A stretch of DNA of 64,000 nt. Source: a virus. The notes under the pieces are model-generated. The model was not told the DNA's origin. It did not search any database and saw only the letters and a list, made by a program, of their open reading frames with translations. Numbering within the stretch: position 1 is the first letter of the stretch; each line of letters opens with the position of its first letter. Shown here in pieces: positions 1 through 8,914 of the stretch. The position numbers and the translations under genes were made by a program. The DNA is taken from positions 62,001 to 126,000 of IMG/VR virus record IMGVR_UViG_3300020420_000008, one strand, 5' to 3'.

Positions 1-171
1 AAACACACAGATGATCCTCATGATTCAGTAGGTAAAGAATCTCTTGATGGATATATTGAAATAGATATTTTCAAACCAGGAAATAAACCAAAAGATAGAC
101 ATGTTTCACAAGTAACAATCAAAGATGGGAAGAGGATAGTTGGTGATGAAAAACTTCCTAGGGATAAATGA
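1..171 (+). CDS. Unidentified protein, C-terminal fragment
   Basis: Frame 1 is open from the window edge to a TGA at 169-171, giving the last 56 residues of a protein that begins upstream. The tail is hydrophilic and charged, rich in Lys and Asp, with a motif around GYIEIDIFKPGNKPKD. It overlaps the start of the gp5-like hub gene by 26 bases, so it is probably part of the same baseplate operon. I do not recognise the family and no function can be given from this fragment. Confidence 0.6.
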   Translation, partial: KHTDDPHDSVGKESLDGYIEIDIFKPGNKPKDRHVSQVTIKDGKRIVGDEKLPRDK

Positions 172-1648
172 TTTTATATGGTTCTTCGGGGTTGTCGAAG
201 ACCGTAATGATCCTGTACAACTCGGAAGGTTGCGTGTCAGGTGTTATGGTTGGCACACCGATGATAAGAACGAAATACCTACTGACAGTCTTCCATGGGC
301 AATACCTATCCAAGATGTCACTTCCGCAGGCGTCAGTGGAAAAGGTAAATCGCCTACGGGAATCCTTGAAGGATCGTGGGTTATTGGATTCTTTGCAGAC
401 GGAAAGAAAGCACAACAACCATACATAATGGGAACAATAGCTGGAGCGCCTAAGTTTTCAGCAGATAGTTCAAGAGGTTTCAATGATCCAAATGGTAAAT
501 ATCCTTTATATGTTGATGAGAGTGATGTTAACAAACTTGCGAGAGGCACTCCTACTATTACAATTGATAGTGATGGCACTATTGGAGCGCCTGAAGCGTC
601 TTATAAAGCCGAGTACCCCTACAATCATGTAACGGAAACTGAGAGCGGACATGTCATTGAAGTTGATGACACACCTAATGCAGAACGTATACAAGTCTTT
701 CATAAATCAGGAACAGTAATAGAAATACAACCTAGTGGCGATGTAGTCATACAACAAAAGAATAATTTTCAGACTATATCTGGTGATAATAATATACACA
801 CTACTGGTAACTTAAATTATTTTGTTGATGGTGATATAAACTTCAATACAAGAGGAAACTTTAATGTTACAACATTTAATAATGTTGACATCAAATCAAA
901 ACGAATAGATTTAAATAGTACAACAGGTGATTTGTATACACCAGAACTTATAGATGATGCTATATTATTTGAAACCAATATTGTAAAACTAAAACCTGAA
1001 GAAACACAAATAGAACCAGATGTAGAGTATCCAGATAATCCAGAACAAGTAGAACAAACTGACGGTAAGAATCCAGAAGATGTAAAATATCCAGAGAAAA
1101 CGCCAGCTACTTGTGGTTCACCTGATAACCCACACAGAAATCCAATTGATGTTGCAACAGAACTGATGAACGAAGGTGGTTGGAAAGAAACAGGTAGTAA
1201 TCCTAAAATTAAGTTTCTTTGGGACGAGATTGGTTATAATGGTTCTCAATACGCAGACAGAACAGCGTGGTGTGCTGTGTTTGCTGGTGCAGTACTCAAG
1301 CGTTCAGGTAATAAGTACATACAAACAGCATCATCGCAAGCATATTCACAATATGGTACTGAAGTAGCAACAGCACAAGGTGATAAAATAGATTTGACAA
1401 ATCTCAAAAGAGGAGATATATTGGTATTTCAAAGAGGTGGTTCTGCAAAAGGAACTGGACACGTTGCATTTGCCACAGGTAACTTCACAGATACGCATAT
1501 AGAAGTTATTGGCGGTAATCAAAGTAATAGTATTACACAAAAGAGATATAAACTTAGAGGTGGTTTCTTCTGGAGATTAAGAACAGTCAGAAGAGCGGTA
1601 GCATGTGACGATGGTACCACACCAGCTCCAACATCTACAGCAATATAA
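146..1648 (+). CDS. gp5: gp5-like baseplate hub with C-terminal CHAP/NlpC-like cysteine peptidase domain
   Basis: This is the central baseplate hub and cell-puncturing protein. Residues about 10-110 look like the gp5/VgrG OB-fold (FGVVEDRNDP, GRLRVRCYGWH, PYIMGTIAGAP). Residues about 165-260 are short beta-repeats rich in Asn and Gly, like the gp5 triple-stranded beta-helix. Residues about 335-485 resemble the TIGR02594/CHAP group, with Cys376 (AWCAVF) and His439 (GHVAFATG) as the likely catalytic pair. T4 gp5 instead carries a lysozyme in its middle. I chose ATG 146, preceded by AAGAGGA about nine bases upstream, rather than the in-frame TTG at 140. The next gene overlaps by one base. Confidence 0.85.
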   Translation: MKNFLGINDFIWFFGVVEDRNDPVQLGRLRVRCYGWHTDDKNEIPTDSLPWAIPIQDVTSAGVSGKGKSPTGILEGSWVIGFFADGKKAQQPYIMGTIAGAPKFSADSSRGFNDPNGKYPLYVDESDVNKLARGTPTITIDSDGTIGAPEASYKAEYPYNHVTETESGHVIEVDDTPNAERIQVFHKSGTVIEIQPSGDVVIQQKNNFQTISGDNNIHTTGNLNYFVDGDINFNTRGNFNVTTFNNVDIKSKRIDLNSTTGDLYTPELIDDAILFETNIVKLKPEETQIEPDVEYPDNPEQVEQTDGKNPEDVKYPEKTPATCGSPDNPHRNPIDVATELMNEGGWKETGSNPKIKFLWDEIGYNGSQYADRTAWCAVFAGAVLKRSGNKYIQTASSQAYSQYGTEVATAQGDKIDLTNLKRGDILVFQRGGSAKGTGHVAFATGNFTDTHIEVIGGNQSNSITQKRYKLRGGFFWRLRTVRRAVACDDGTTPAPTSTAI

Positions 1649-1950
1649 TGCCAGGTATAGTTCGAGCAACATTAGACAAGAATGTCAAACATGAGGATCC
1701 TTTCACACCACTACCTCTTCATCAAACACCTTACACTAAATCTGGTGCTAATGTGTTTGTCAATGGTGAGCCTGCAATTGTTGTAGGTGATAAAACGAAC
1801 TGCGGTGATGAAGCACTCGTTGGTTCGCCTAATGTCTTTATTAATGGCAAAGCTGTACATAGAAAAGACGATGCTACAAAAGGACACGATAAGTTTCTAC
1901 CTAGTAAAGCAGAAACAGGTTCAGAAAATGTATTTGTAAATGGTGATTAA
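1648..1950 (+). CDS. PAAR-motif spike tip protein (gp5.4-like)
   Basis: This 100-aa protein shows the PAAR layout: repeated Gly-Asp and Asn-Val-Phe-Xaa-Asn-Gly segments (SGANVFVNGEPA, SPNVFINGKAV, SENVFVNGD) between His and Cys residues that could bind the metal ion at the tip. PAAR proteins form the sharp cone capping the gp5 beta-helix in contractile tails. Its start overlaps the hub gene stop as TAATG, so the two are translationally coupled, which fits a spike/tip pair. The late promoter for the next unit begins five bases after its stop codon. Confidence 0.88.
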   Translation: MPGIVRATLDKNVKHEDPFTPLPLHQTPYTKSGANVFVNGEPAIVVGDKTNCGDEALVGSPNVFINGKAVHRKDDATKGHDKFLPSKAETGSENVFVNGD

Positions 1951-1954
1951 TAGT

Positions 1955-1962
1955 TATAAATA
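1955..1962 (+). promoter_or_regulatory. T4-type late promoter TATAAATA
   Basis: The exact late-promoter octamer lies in the 50-base gap after the PAAR gene, 38 bases before the GTG start of the H1-like gene. It would drive the long unit from 2001 to about 22011, where no other copy lies between genes. Confidence 0.8.
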
Positions 1963-2000
1963 GACAATAGTATTTTATCATTATATGAAGGAAGAGTCAA

Positions 2001-2171
2001 GTGAATTATCATGATAGTTTGTTAAATCTTTTTGAAACTTACATAAGAGAGAGTGAAAAGTTTGAAAACGGAAATAAATCTGCTGGTACAAGAGCAAGAA
2101 AAGCTTTGGCAGAAATATCTAAAATCTGTACTGTAAGAAGAAAAGAGATACAAGAGAAGAAGAATGCCTGA
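2001..2171 (+). CDS. Small histone H1-like basic protein of T4-like marine phages
   Basis: This 56-aa basic protein contains the segment NKSAGTRARKALAEISKIC and ends with KKNA. I recall proteins with this segment as a small family common in T4-like cyanophages and often labelled histone H1/Hc1-like; a nucleic-acid-binding role is inferred from the charge. It starts at GTG 2001, preceded by AAGGAAGA at 1988-1995, and is the first gene after a late promoter. Its end overlaps the gp25 start by eight bases. Confidence 0.75.
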   Translation: MNYHDSLLNLFETYIRESEKFENGNKSAGTRARKALAEISKICTVRRKEIQEKKNA

Positions 2172-2559
2172 AACCAGTCAAGTCATATACAGCGATTTCG
2201 ATAATCAGTTTATCACAAATCCTATCACAAAGTCTTTAAATAAAAAGACTAATAGAGATGCAGTTAAACAAGCTGTAAAGAACTTGATATTGACTGATTT
2301 TGGAGAACGTCCTTTCAATGCAGGTATTGGTTGTAGTATTAGAGGATATCTATTCGAACCTTTCACTGCGTATCTACAAGATCAAATAAAAGAAGCCGTC
2401 TTTACTACAATACGCAACTATGAACCAAGAGCCAATATTATCGATTGCTTAGTAGAAGATAGAATAGATTTAAATGCTATATCAATAACAGTTGCATTCG
2501 AAATTGTAAATGATCCTCAAGCAATTGTTCTAGATGTAATTTTAGAAAGAGTACGATAA
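2164..2559 (+). CDS. gp25: gp25 baseplate wedge subunit
   Basis: This 131-aa protein matches the gp25/lysozyme-like wedge family in length and core motifs: a conserved FGERPFNAGIGCSIRGYLFEP segment near residue 50, followed by helices and a C-terminal strand ending LDVILERVR. In T4-like tails gp25 joins gp6 and gp53 in the inner wedge and seeds sheath assembly. Its start overlaps the previous gene, and gp6 begins one base after its stop, the usual gp25-gp6 arrangement. Confidence 0.92.
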   Translation: MPETSQVIYSDFDNQFITNPITKSLNKKTNRDAVKQAVKNLILTDFGERPFNAGIGCSIRGYLFEPFTAYLQDQIKEAVFTTIRNYEPRANIIDCLVEDRIDLNAISITVAFEIVNDPQAIVLDVILERVR

Positions 2560-2560
2560 C

Positions 2561-4324
2561 ATGTCTGCTAACACATATTTAAATATAACCGAAGTTGATT
2601 TTGCTGATATCAAATCTAATTTAAAAACATATTTACAATCTCAAACACAGTTTAACGACTATGATTTTGACGGTAGTAATATGTCCGTTTTGTTAGATGT
2701 ATTATCATACAACACACACTACAATGCATTTTATACCAATATGCTTGCAAATGAAATGTTTCTTGATACAGCACAACAGCGTGACAGCGTGGTATCTAGA
2801 GCAAAAGAACTAGGTTATATCACACGTTCTGCAAGAGGCGCAAGTGCAAATGTCACAATCACTTTTACAGGCGTATCAAACGCAATATCAGAATTTGCAC
2901 TACCAAAGAATACAACATTTACAACAAGCATAAACAATAGAACATTTACATTCGTTACACCTGAAACAAACATAATAAAAAATATATCAAATACATTTTC
3001 AAAAGCAATAACGATAACAGAAGGAACACCAGTCACACAAGAGTTTACAGTAAGTGATGCATCGCCTGTTAAGTATGTTATACCGAATGAGAATGTTGAT
3101 ACACGAAGTATTCGGGTGGCAGTTAAAGAGTCTTCAACCTCTTCTGCAAATACTATTTACACACAAGCAACAAACATACGTGATGTGAATAACCAATCGG
3201 CTGTTTACTACTTACAAGAGACACATGATAAACAATATGAAATATTATTTGGCACTGGTTCTCTAGGAAAACCTGTAGTGAATGGAAACATAATACAAGT
3301 AGAATATAGGGTATGTCATGGTATACAGACAAACGGCGCTAATACTTTCTCTATTGATAATTTATCAGTTACTCCTAGTTACACAAGCACTAATCTCGCA
3401 GTAAATTCAGTAGCGAGAGGAGGAGTAGAAATAGAAAGTGTTGATAGTATAAAGTTTAACGCACCAAGAAATTACAAGATTCAAAATCGTGCAGTTGTTG
3501 CAAAAGACTTTGAAAGAATAATATTAAATGAGAACACTAATTTATCATCAGTCGTAGCATTTGGTGGTGAAGAAGCAGAACCTGCCGTTCATGGTAAAGT
3601 TTACATTGCTATAAAACCTCAAGGTGAGTTAATACCTACAGCAACACTAAAAGATGAGATAAAGAACTCTATTAAAACTAGAACAATGTTAGGTATTGAT
3701 CCTCTAATTATAGATCCAACATATCTATATGTGATACCCACTATCACAACTTACTACGACACACTCAAAGCAAATATAGGTACTTCAGCAATACAAACAC
3801 TTGTACGTGATTCTATATCTAATTATTCAACAAATAGTTTAGAACAGTTTGGTAAAAAACTACGATACTCTAGATTTGTACGTAATTTAGATAATACAAA
3901 TGACGCAGTATTGAATAATGAAGCTGAGTTTCAGATGCAAAAAAGATTTGTACCTAGTAGAACAACAGCAACGCTTGTAGACTTGGAGTTTCATAATACT
4001 ATTGAGAAAAACTCGGTAACATCTACGACATTTACTTTTAATGATTTTATCGCACAGTTAGATGATGACGGTTTAGGTAATATTAGAATTTTTAGATTCA
4101 ATGATCAGAAAGAACAAGTGTTTATCGATGCTACAGCTGGTACAATAAATTACATAACAGGTAAAATATCATTGAATAAATTTGTTGTGTCAGCTTTTGA
4201 TGGTATAGAAGTAAAAGTAAATGCTAGTCCTGTAAATAAAGATATCGTGCCTCTAAGAGAACAGATTATAATTATATCTTCCGCCGATGCAGTTATTAAT
4301 ACACAAGCAGAGGTTACTAATTAA
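2561..4324 (+). CDS. gp6: gp6 baseplate wedge subunit
   Basis: This 587-aa protein is in the gp6/baseplate J-like family. The N-terminal third has the family pattern (FDGSNMSVLLDVLSYNTHYN, NEMFLDTAQQRDSVVSRAKELGY). The middle has the attachment-domain region (NYKIQNRAVVAKDFERIIL, VYIAIKPQGE), and length is close to T4 gp6 (660 aa). gp6 dimers form the continuous inner ring that opens when the baseplate changes shape. It sits between gp25 and the gp7-position gene, which it overlaps by one base (TAATG). Confidence 0.93.
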   Translation: MSANTYLNITEVDFADIKSNLKTYLQSQTQFNDYDFDGSNMSVLLDVLSYNTHYNAFYTNMLANEMFLDTAQQRDSVVSRAKELGYITRSARGASANVTITFTGVSNAISEFALPKNTTFTTSINNRTFTFVTPETNIIKNISNTFSKAITITEGTPVTQEFTVSDASPVKYVIPNENVDTRSIRVAVKESSTSSANTIYTQATNIRDVNNQSAVYYLQETHDKQYEILFGTGSLGKPVVNGNIIQVEYRVCHGIQTNGANTFSIDNLSVTPSYTSTNLAVNSVARGGVEIESVDSIKFNAPRNYKIQNRAVVAKDFERIILNENTNLSSVVAFGGEEAEPAVHGKVYIAIKPQGELIPTATLKDEIKNSIKTRTMLGIDPLIIDPTYLYVIPTITTYYDTLKANIGTSAIQTLVRDSISNYSTNSLEQFGKKLRYSRFVRNLDNTNDAVLNNEAEFQMQKRFVPSRTTATLVDLEFHNTIEKNSVTSTTFTFNDFIAQLDDDGLGNIRIFRFNDQKEQVFIDATAGTINYITGKISLNKFVVSAFDGIEVKVNASPVNKDIVPLREQIIIISSADAVINTQAEVTN

Positions 4325-7143
4325 TGGCACTTGATGCAAAACTATCAACATTAGTAGAAAATCAGTTTCCTGCTTTTTATAAAGAAGAAGGTCCTAAATT
4401 TCTTGCTTTCATTAAAGCTTATTACCAGTACTTAGAAACAACTGGTAAACAACAAGATATTCAGAGAAACTTAAAAAACTACAAAGATATTGATACTACA
4501 TTAGACGAGTATATACAATACTTTCGTTCAGAGTTGATGCCTGAAATACCTGATGACGCTCTTGCGGATAAGAGATTGCTTGCCAAACGTATTAAAGACT
4601 TATATACAACAAAAGGTACAATCGATTCGTATAAGTTATTATTTAAAATACTTTATGATGAAGATGTTGAAATAAATTTTCCTGCGGATCAAATGCTTAA
4701 AGTATCTGATGGTGATTTTAGAATTGACAGATACTTGGTTACTCATCATGATCCTAGAGCGTATACTCTCATAGGAAAAACAATAAAAGGAACTGATAGT
4801 CAAGCTGAAGGCTTAGTAGAAGACGTAAAAAGACTTGTAGCTAAAAACAGAGATGTTGATCAAATTCTTTTGTCGAATGTAAAAGGTTCTTTTAATCATT
4901 TAGAAGCAATACAATTAAAAGGTGTACCAAATAGTTATGCACCAATTGTTGAGTGTGGTATACGTAGAGTTACAGTTGCAACAGGTGGTGGTGAATATAG
5001 AAAAGGTGATATCGTAGATATTATATCTTCTAAAACAGGTGCATTTGCCAAAGCAGTTGTAACAGATACTACAAATTTACAAAGTAAAGTTAACTTCAAT
5101 CTCATAGATGGTGGTTCAGGTTACGTAACAAGTGAAGAAGATCAAGGCACAATATTAGAGTATGTTGGTGGAGATGGAACAGCACCTGCCAGTTTTAAAA
5201 TATTTGCTGGTGATTTGACTGATACTTTTGCACTTAGTTTATGTGTAAATAAATTTGCTTCAAACACTATTTTTGGTTCTACTGCACCTAGAGTCAACTA
5301 CAGAGATGGTAGTTTCGGCATTATGGATTCACATGCAAATACTTTGTTATCTAGTCCTGATTTTGGGTTTAGAGAATCTAATGAAACTTTGACAGAAGGA
5401 ACAAATTTTAGAACAAACGCAAATGCTGTTTTAATTATAGCCAACACTTCTGATCCAGGTGTTGTAGTTGGTGATAGTTTATTTGGAGTAACTTCTTCAG
5501 CAAACGCAATAGTAAAAGCTATACGAAGAACATATGACACAACATTAGATAATGTTATTCTTGCAGTTGATACTTACAAAAATTTTCAAGCCAATGAAAA
5601 GGTTAATAAAGGAACAGATGAGGGTACTACAATAGGTACTGTCAAAGCAACAGGCGGTTTCTTTGCAAATACAATAGGTTATCATGTTATTCAAGTAGCA
5701 AACACTGATGGTGGTGGAGGAGTAACACAAGGCGATGAACTTGTAGGAATTAAATCAGGTGCTTTCGGTGTTGTTAAAAAAGTATTAGACATTACAGCTA
5801 GTAATCAATATGATCATGATGGTGATAGTACTCCTGATAGAAAAATTATTACTATGCAAGTAACATCAAATACTACATCAAACACAACAAGTCAATTCGA
5901 TGCTGGAGCCATGAAAGCATTTATAGAAAAAGAAGGTATTAGAAAAGTTGATAGTTCAGTTATCGTAGGAAACAATGTGAGTCAATCTGCTAATACATTA
6001 ATAGAAAATATTCATACTAAATTATCTGATTCGTTGTTATTTGTCAACAATACAGTTGGTACAATTGCTAGATTATCTAATAGATTAGGTGGACAGAACT
6101 TTACAGTGGCACCTAAAGTTGTAGTAGAGCATAGGAATGTTGCCGCCTTAGGTATCGGCGAAGCTTATCTTACTGTTCAATATGACGATATAAATTTTGC
6201 TACAGGCAATTCAAATATAACAGCACTTGATACTAATGACAGATTAGAACAAGCAACAACTGGTGCTAAAGGTAATATTATGAATGTTGGACAAACAATT
6301 CAACATGCCAATACAACTTATCAAACTGTTCTTAGATTATGGCAAGATGATTTGCAAAGAGAACCTGGAAATATTAATTGGGCTAATGATGCTATTGTAA
6401 CTACAAAACATTTTGATGATGCAAGTCGAAGCTCAGTAAAAGGAACAGGAACAATTAAAATAGTAGGCGTACAAGATGAAGGTGTATTAGGTGAAAACGC
6501 AAATATCACAGCCGATGTTGGTGCAAATGGCTCTATAAAAACTGCTAGAGTTATAGACTCTGGTTTCTCATACAAACCAAAAGAAACAATACTTTTTTCT
6601 TCTTCAGGTAGAACAAATGCCATTCAAGCAACAGGCACAATTACTATAGATGGTATAGCAAACGCTGAAGGTTATTATGCGTCTACAAGAGGACACGTAT
6701 CATCATCTAGAGGTTTTATACAAGATAGTAATTTTTACCAAGAGTTTTCATATGAAATTGCCGCCTCTATAGCACTAACAAGATATAGAGATGTTGCTTT
6801 GAGATTGATACATCCAGCTGGACAAAAGTTTTTCGGAAAATTTAAAGTTTCGACAAACGCTATGAGTCAATCAGTATCTACAAGTTTAATAAGAACAAGA
6901 AAAGTTGCAACAGGCACAATAGCCATCAATAACAATGCAAATACGATAACAGGAACTGGTACACAATTAACAACAGAATTTGCAAACGGACAATCAATAA
7001 TAATAGGTCCAATTAGCAATGTCTTTTATCAAGCACGACTAAATATAGTCAACAGTGCAACTAGTGCCAATCTCGCTGTGAATTGGACACATGGTAATAT
7101 AACAGGAGCAAATGCTCATTATTTTTCAGGAACGGTATCATAA
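4324..7143 (+). CDS. Large baseplate/virion structural protein at the gp7 position
   Basis: This 939-aa protein lies between gp6 and gp8, where T4 has gp7 (1032 aa). The N-terminus (residues 1-110) is helical and conserved in marine T4-like phages as I recall it (ENQFPAFYKEEGPKFLAFIKAYYQYLE, LAKRIKDLYTTKGTIDSYKLLFKILY). The rest is long beta-rich sequence with repeated Gly-Ser-Gly-Tyr elements (DGGSGYV, DSGFSYKPKE) that also occur in this phage's gp14. I cannot show homology to T4 gp7 by eye, so a wedge role is inferred from position and size. It overlaps both neighbours by one base. Confidence 0.7.
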   Translation: MALDAKLSTLVENQFPAFYKEEGPKFLAFIKAYYQYLETTGKQQDIQRNLKNYKDIDTTLDEYIQYFRSELMPEIPDDALADKRLLAKRIKDLYTTKGTIDSYKLLFKILYDEDVEINFPADQMLKVSDGDFRIDRYLVTHHDPRAYTLIGKTIKGTDSQAEGLVEDVKRLVAKNRDVDQILLSNVKGSFNHLEAIQLKGVPNSYAPIVECGIRRVTVATGGGEYRKGDIVDIISSKTGAFAKAVVTDTTNLQSKVNFNLIDGGSGYVTSEEDQGTILEYVGGDGTAPASFKIFAGDLTDTFALSLCVNKFASNTIFGSTAPRVNYRDGSFGIMDSHANTLLSSPDFGFRESNETLTEGTNFRTNANAVLIIANTSDPGVVVGDSLFGVTSSANAIVKAIRRTYDTTLDNVILAVDTYKNFQANEKVNKGTDEGTTIGTVKATGGFFANTIGYHVIQVANTDGGGGVTQGDELVGIKSGAFGVVKKVLDITASNQYDHDGDSTPDRKIITMQVTSNTTSNTTSQFDAGAMKAFIEKEGIRKVDSSVIVGNNVSQSANTLIENIHTKLSDSLLFVNNTVGTIARLSNRLGGQNFTVAPKVVVEHRNVAALGIGEAYLTVQYDDINFATGNSNITALDTNDRLEQATTGAKGNIMNVGQTIQHANTTYQTVLRLWQDDLQREPGNINWANDAIVTTKHFDDASRSSVKGTGTIKIVGVQDEGVLGENANITADVGANGSIKTARVIDSGFSYKPKETILFSSSGRTNAIQATGTITIDGIANAEGYYASTRGHVSSSRGFIQDSNFYQEFSYEIAASIALTRYRDVALRLIHPAGQKFFGKFKVSTNAMSQSVSTSLIRTRKVATGTIAINNNANTITGTGTQLTTEFANGQSIIIGPISNVFYQARLNIVNSATSANLAVNWTHGNITGANAHYFSGTVS

Positions 7144-8903
7144 TGACTTCTTATGCTAGTAAAGAAATGAACATCATGGGTGCAAAAGCTTTTGTAGACT
7201 CTGTAAATGAGTCAGACGGAAGAAGCACAAAAAATTCTACAATACTTTATGCTGTTCTAGGTAAAAGTACACATTGGCCCAACGAGCCCAATGCACCTAC
7301 AGCTACAGAGACAATAAAAGATAAACATTACACTATCTGGAAAGATGCCATAGGAGCTAAGAAAATAAACCCGTCAGATGTAAGTCATGTTGTTCCTAGA
7401 CATGATTGGGCTACAGGTAGAGTTTATCCTATGTACAAGCACACAAATACTAACTTATACTTATCCGACTTCTACATATTAACAGATCAAAATAATGTGT
7501 ATAAATGTTTGTATAATAATAAAGGTGGGCAGTCAACTGTGAAGCCAGCTGGTTTCTCAACAACACCTTTTACTACATCAGATGGTTATACTTGGAAGTA
7601 TATGTACACTATCAGTTTAGGACTAGCAAGTAAATTCTTGACAGCATCACATATGCCAGTTCAAACTCTCTCAGAGAGTGATGGTAGTGCAGAGCAAACT
7701 AATCAACTTGCAGTTCAAAATGCATCAGTAAACGGCGCCATTCAGATTATAGAAACAAATGATGTAGGTTCAGGTTATGGTATGTTAAATAGTACCGCTG
7801 TTATAGGTGCTACATCAACTACGGTTCAGTTAGCACAAGGTAATCCTTCTTCAGTAGATAATCATTATAACGGCGACTCAGTTTATATTCAGTCAGGCAC
7901 TGGACTAGGACAACTTAGAAGAATTGTAAATTATGATGGTTCTACAAGGACTCTTACGACAAATACAGGCTTTACAACAACACCTGATACAACTTCTACT
8001 GTAATTGTTTCACCAACAGTAAATATAATAGGCGATGGTGTAGGTGCTTTAGCTTATTCACTAGTAAATACAAATGGTAATATATCGAATGTAAATGTAA
8101 TAGCAACTGGTTCTAAGTATACACATGCCAAAGCTTTTATTACATCAAATACAGTTACAGGAACTGGAGCAACTGCCAATGTAATCATATCACCCATAGG
8201 TGGACATGGTAAAGATGCAATAAGAGAATTAGGTGGTAATAAAATCTGTCTAAATGCACAATTTAAAGGTAGTCAAGGTGTTTCAGCAACAGGTAAAGGA
8301 TTTGTTCCTGCGAATACAGAATTTAGAACAGTAAGCATTCTCAAAGATCCTATTCTTAAAGTTGATTCTAATAACGCTATTATGACAGAAGCAATAGCAA
8401 ATACATCTAATAGTGCAGACACATTAAGATTAACAACAAGATTAAATATTTCATATCAACAATTAATAAATACTATACCACAGAATCAGTTTCAGATAGA
8501 TGATGAGATAACAAATGAGAGAATGAGATTGAATGCTGAAAATGGTACTATTGGATTCATTACTGAACTAAATGCGTCAGCAAGAGAAAATGCTTCTGTA
8601 GCACAAGCATCAAATGGTGCAAACGGAACAATAGTTTTTATTAAAGATGATGAGTTATTAAGCGATACATCATTCTTTAATATCTATCTAAATAATGTAG
8701 ATAGTTATGGTAATCATGTCGCTTTTACGAAAAACGACATTTTGTTAAAAAGAGGAAGTTCTACAAAAGTTGCAACTGTATCAGATATATCAGGTCCAGA
8801 GGCAAATACATATTCAGGTGAATTTATACATGTAGAAAACTTTCAGAAAGTTGATAGAGCAGTAGATCAAACTGAAGATATAAAAGTTATACTAGATTTT
8901 TAA
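7143..8903 (+). CDS. gp8: gp8 baseplate wedge subunit (enlarged)
   Basis: Both ends resemble T4 gp8. The N-terminal half has LGKSTHWPNE, VVPRHDWATGRVYP and a DGYTWKYMYTI core, matching the T4 GRSEPW, VIPRRDW and DGYVWEYLFEI blocks as I remember them. The C-terminus (SGEFIHVENF then DQTEDIKVILDF) matches the T4 end. At 586 aa it is about 250 residues longer than T4 gp8, the extra length being beta-rich sequence in the middle. gp8 joins gp7 and gp10 in the outer wedge. It follows the gp7-position gene with a one-base overlap. Confidence 0.88.
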   Translation: MTSYASKEMNIMGAKAFVDSVNESDGRSTKNSTILYAVLGKSTHWPNEPNAPTATETIKDKHYTIWKDAIGAKKINPSDVSHVVPRHDWATGRVYPMYKHTNTNLYLSDFYILTDQNNVYKCLYNNKGGQSTVKPAGFSTTPFTTSDGYTWKYMYTISLGLASKFLTASHMPVQTLSESDGSAEQTNQLAVQNASVNGAIQIIETNDVGSGYGMLNSTAVIGATSTTVQLAQGNPSSVDNHYNGDSVYIQSGTGLGQLRRIVNYDGSTRTLTTNTGFTTTPDTTSTVIVSPTVNIIGDGVGALAYSLVNTNGNISNVNVIATGSKYTHAKAFITSNTVTGTGATANVIISPIGGHGKDAIRELGGNKICLNAQFKGSQGVSATGKGFVPANTEFRTVSILKDPILKVDSNNAIMTEAIANTSNSADTLRLTTRLNISYQQLINTIPQNQFQIDDEITNERMRLNAENGTIGFITELNASARENASVAQASNGANGTIVFIKDDELLSDTSFFNIYLNNVDSYGNHVAFTKNDILLKRGSSTKVATVSDISGPEANTYSGEFIHVENFQKVDRAVDQTEDIKVILDF

Positions 8904-8914
8904 AGGTAAAGTAG

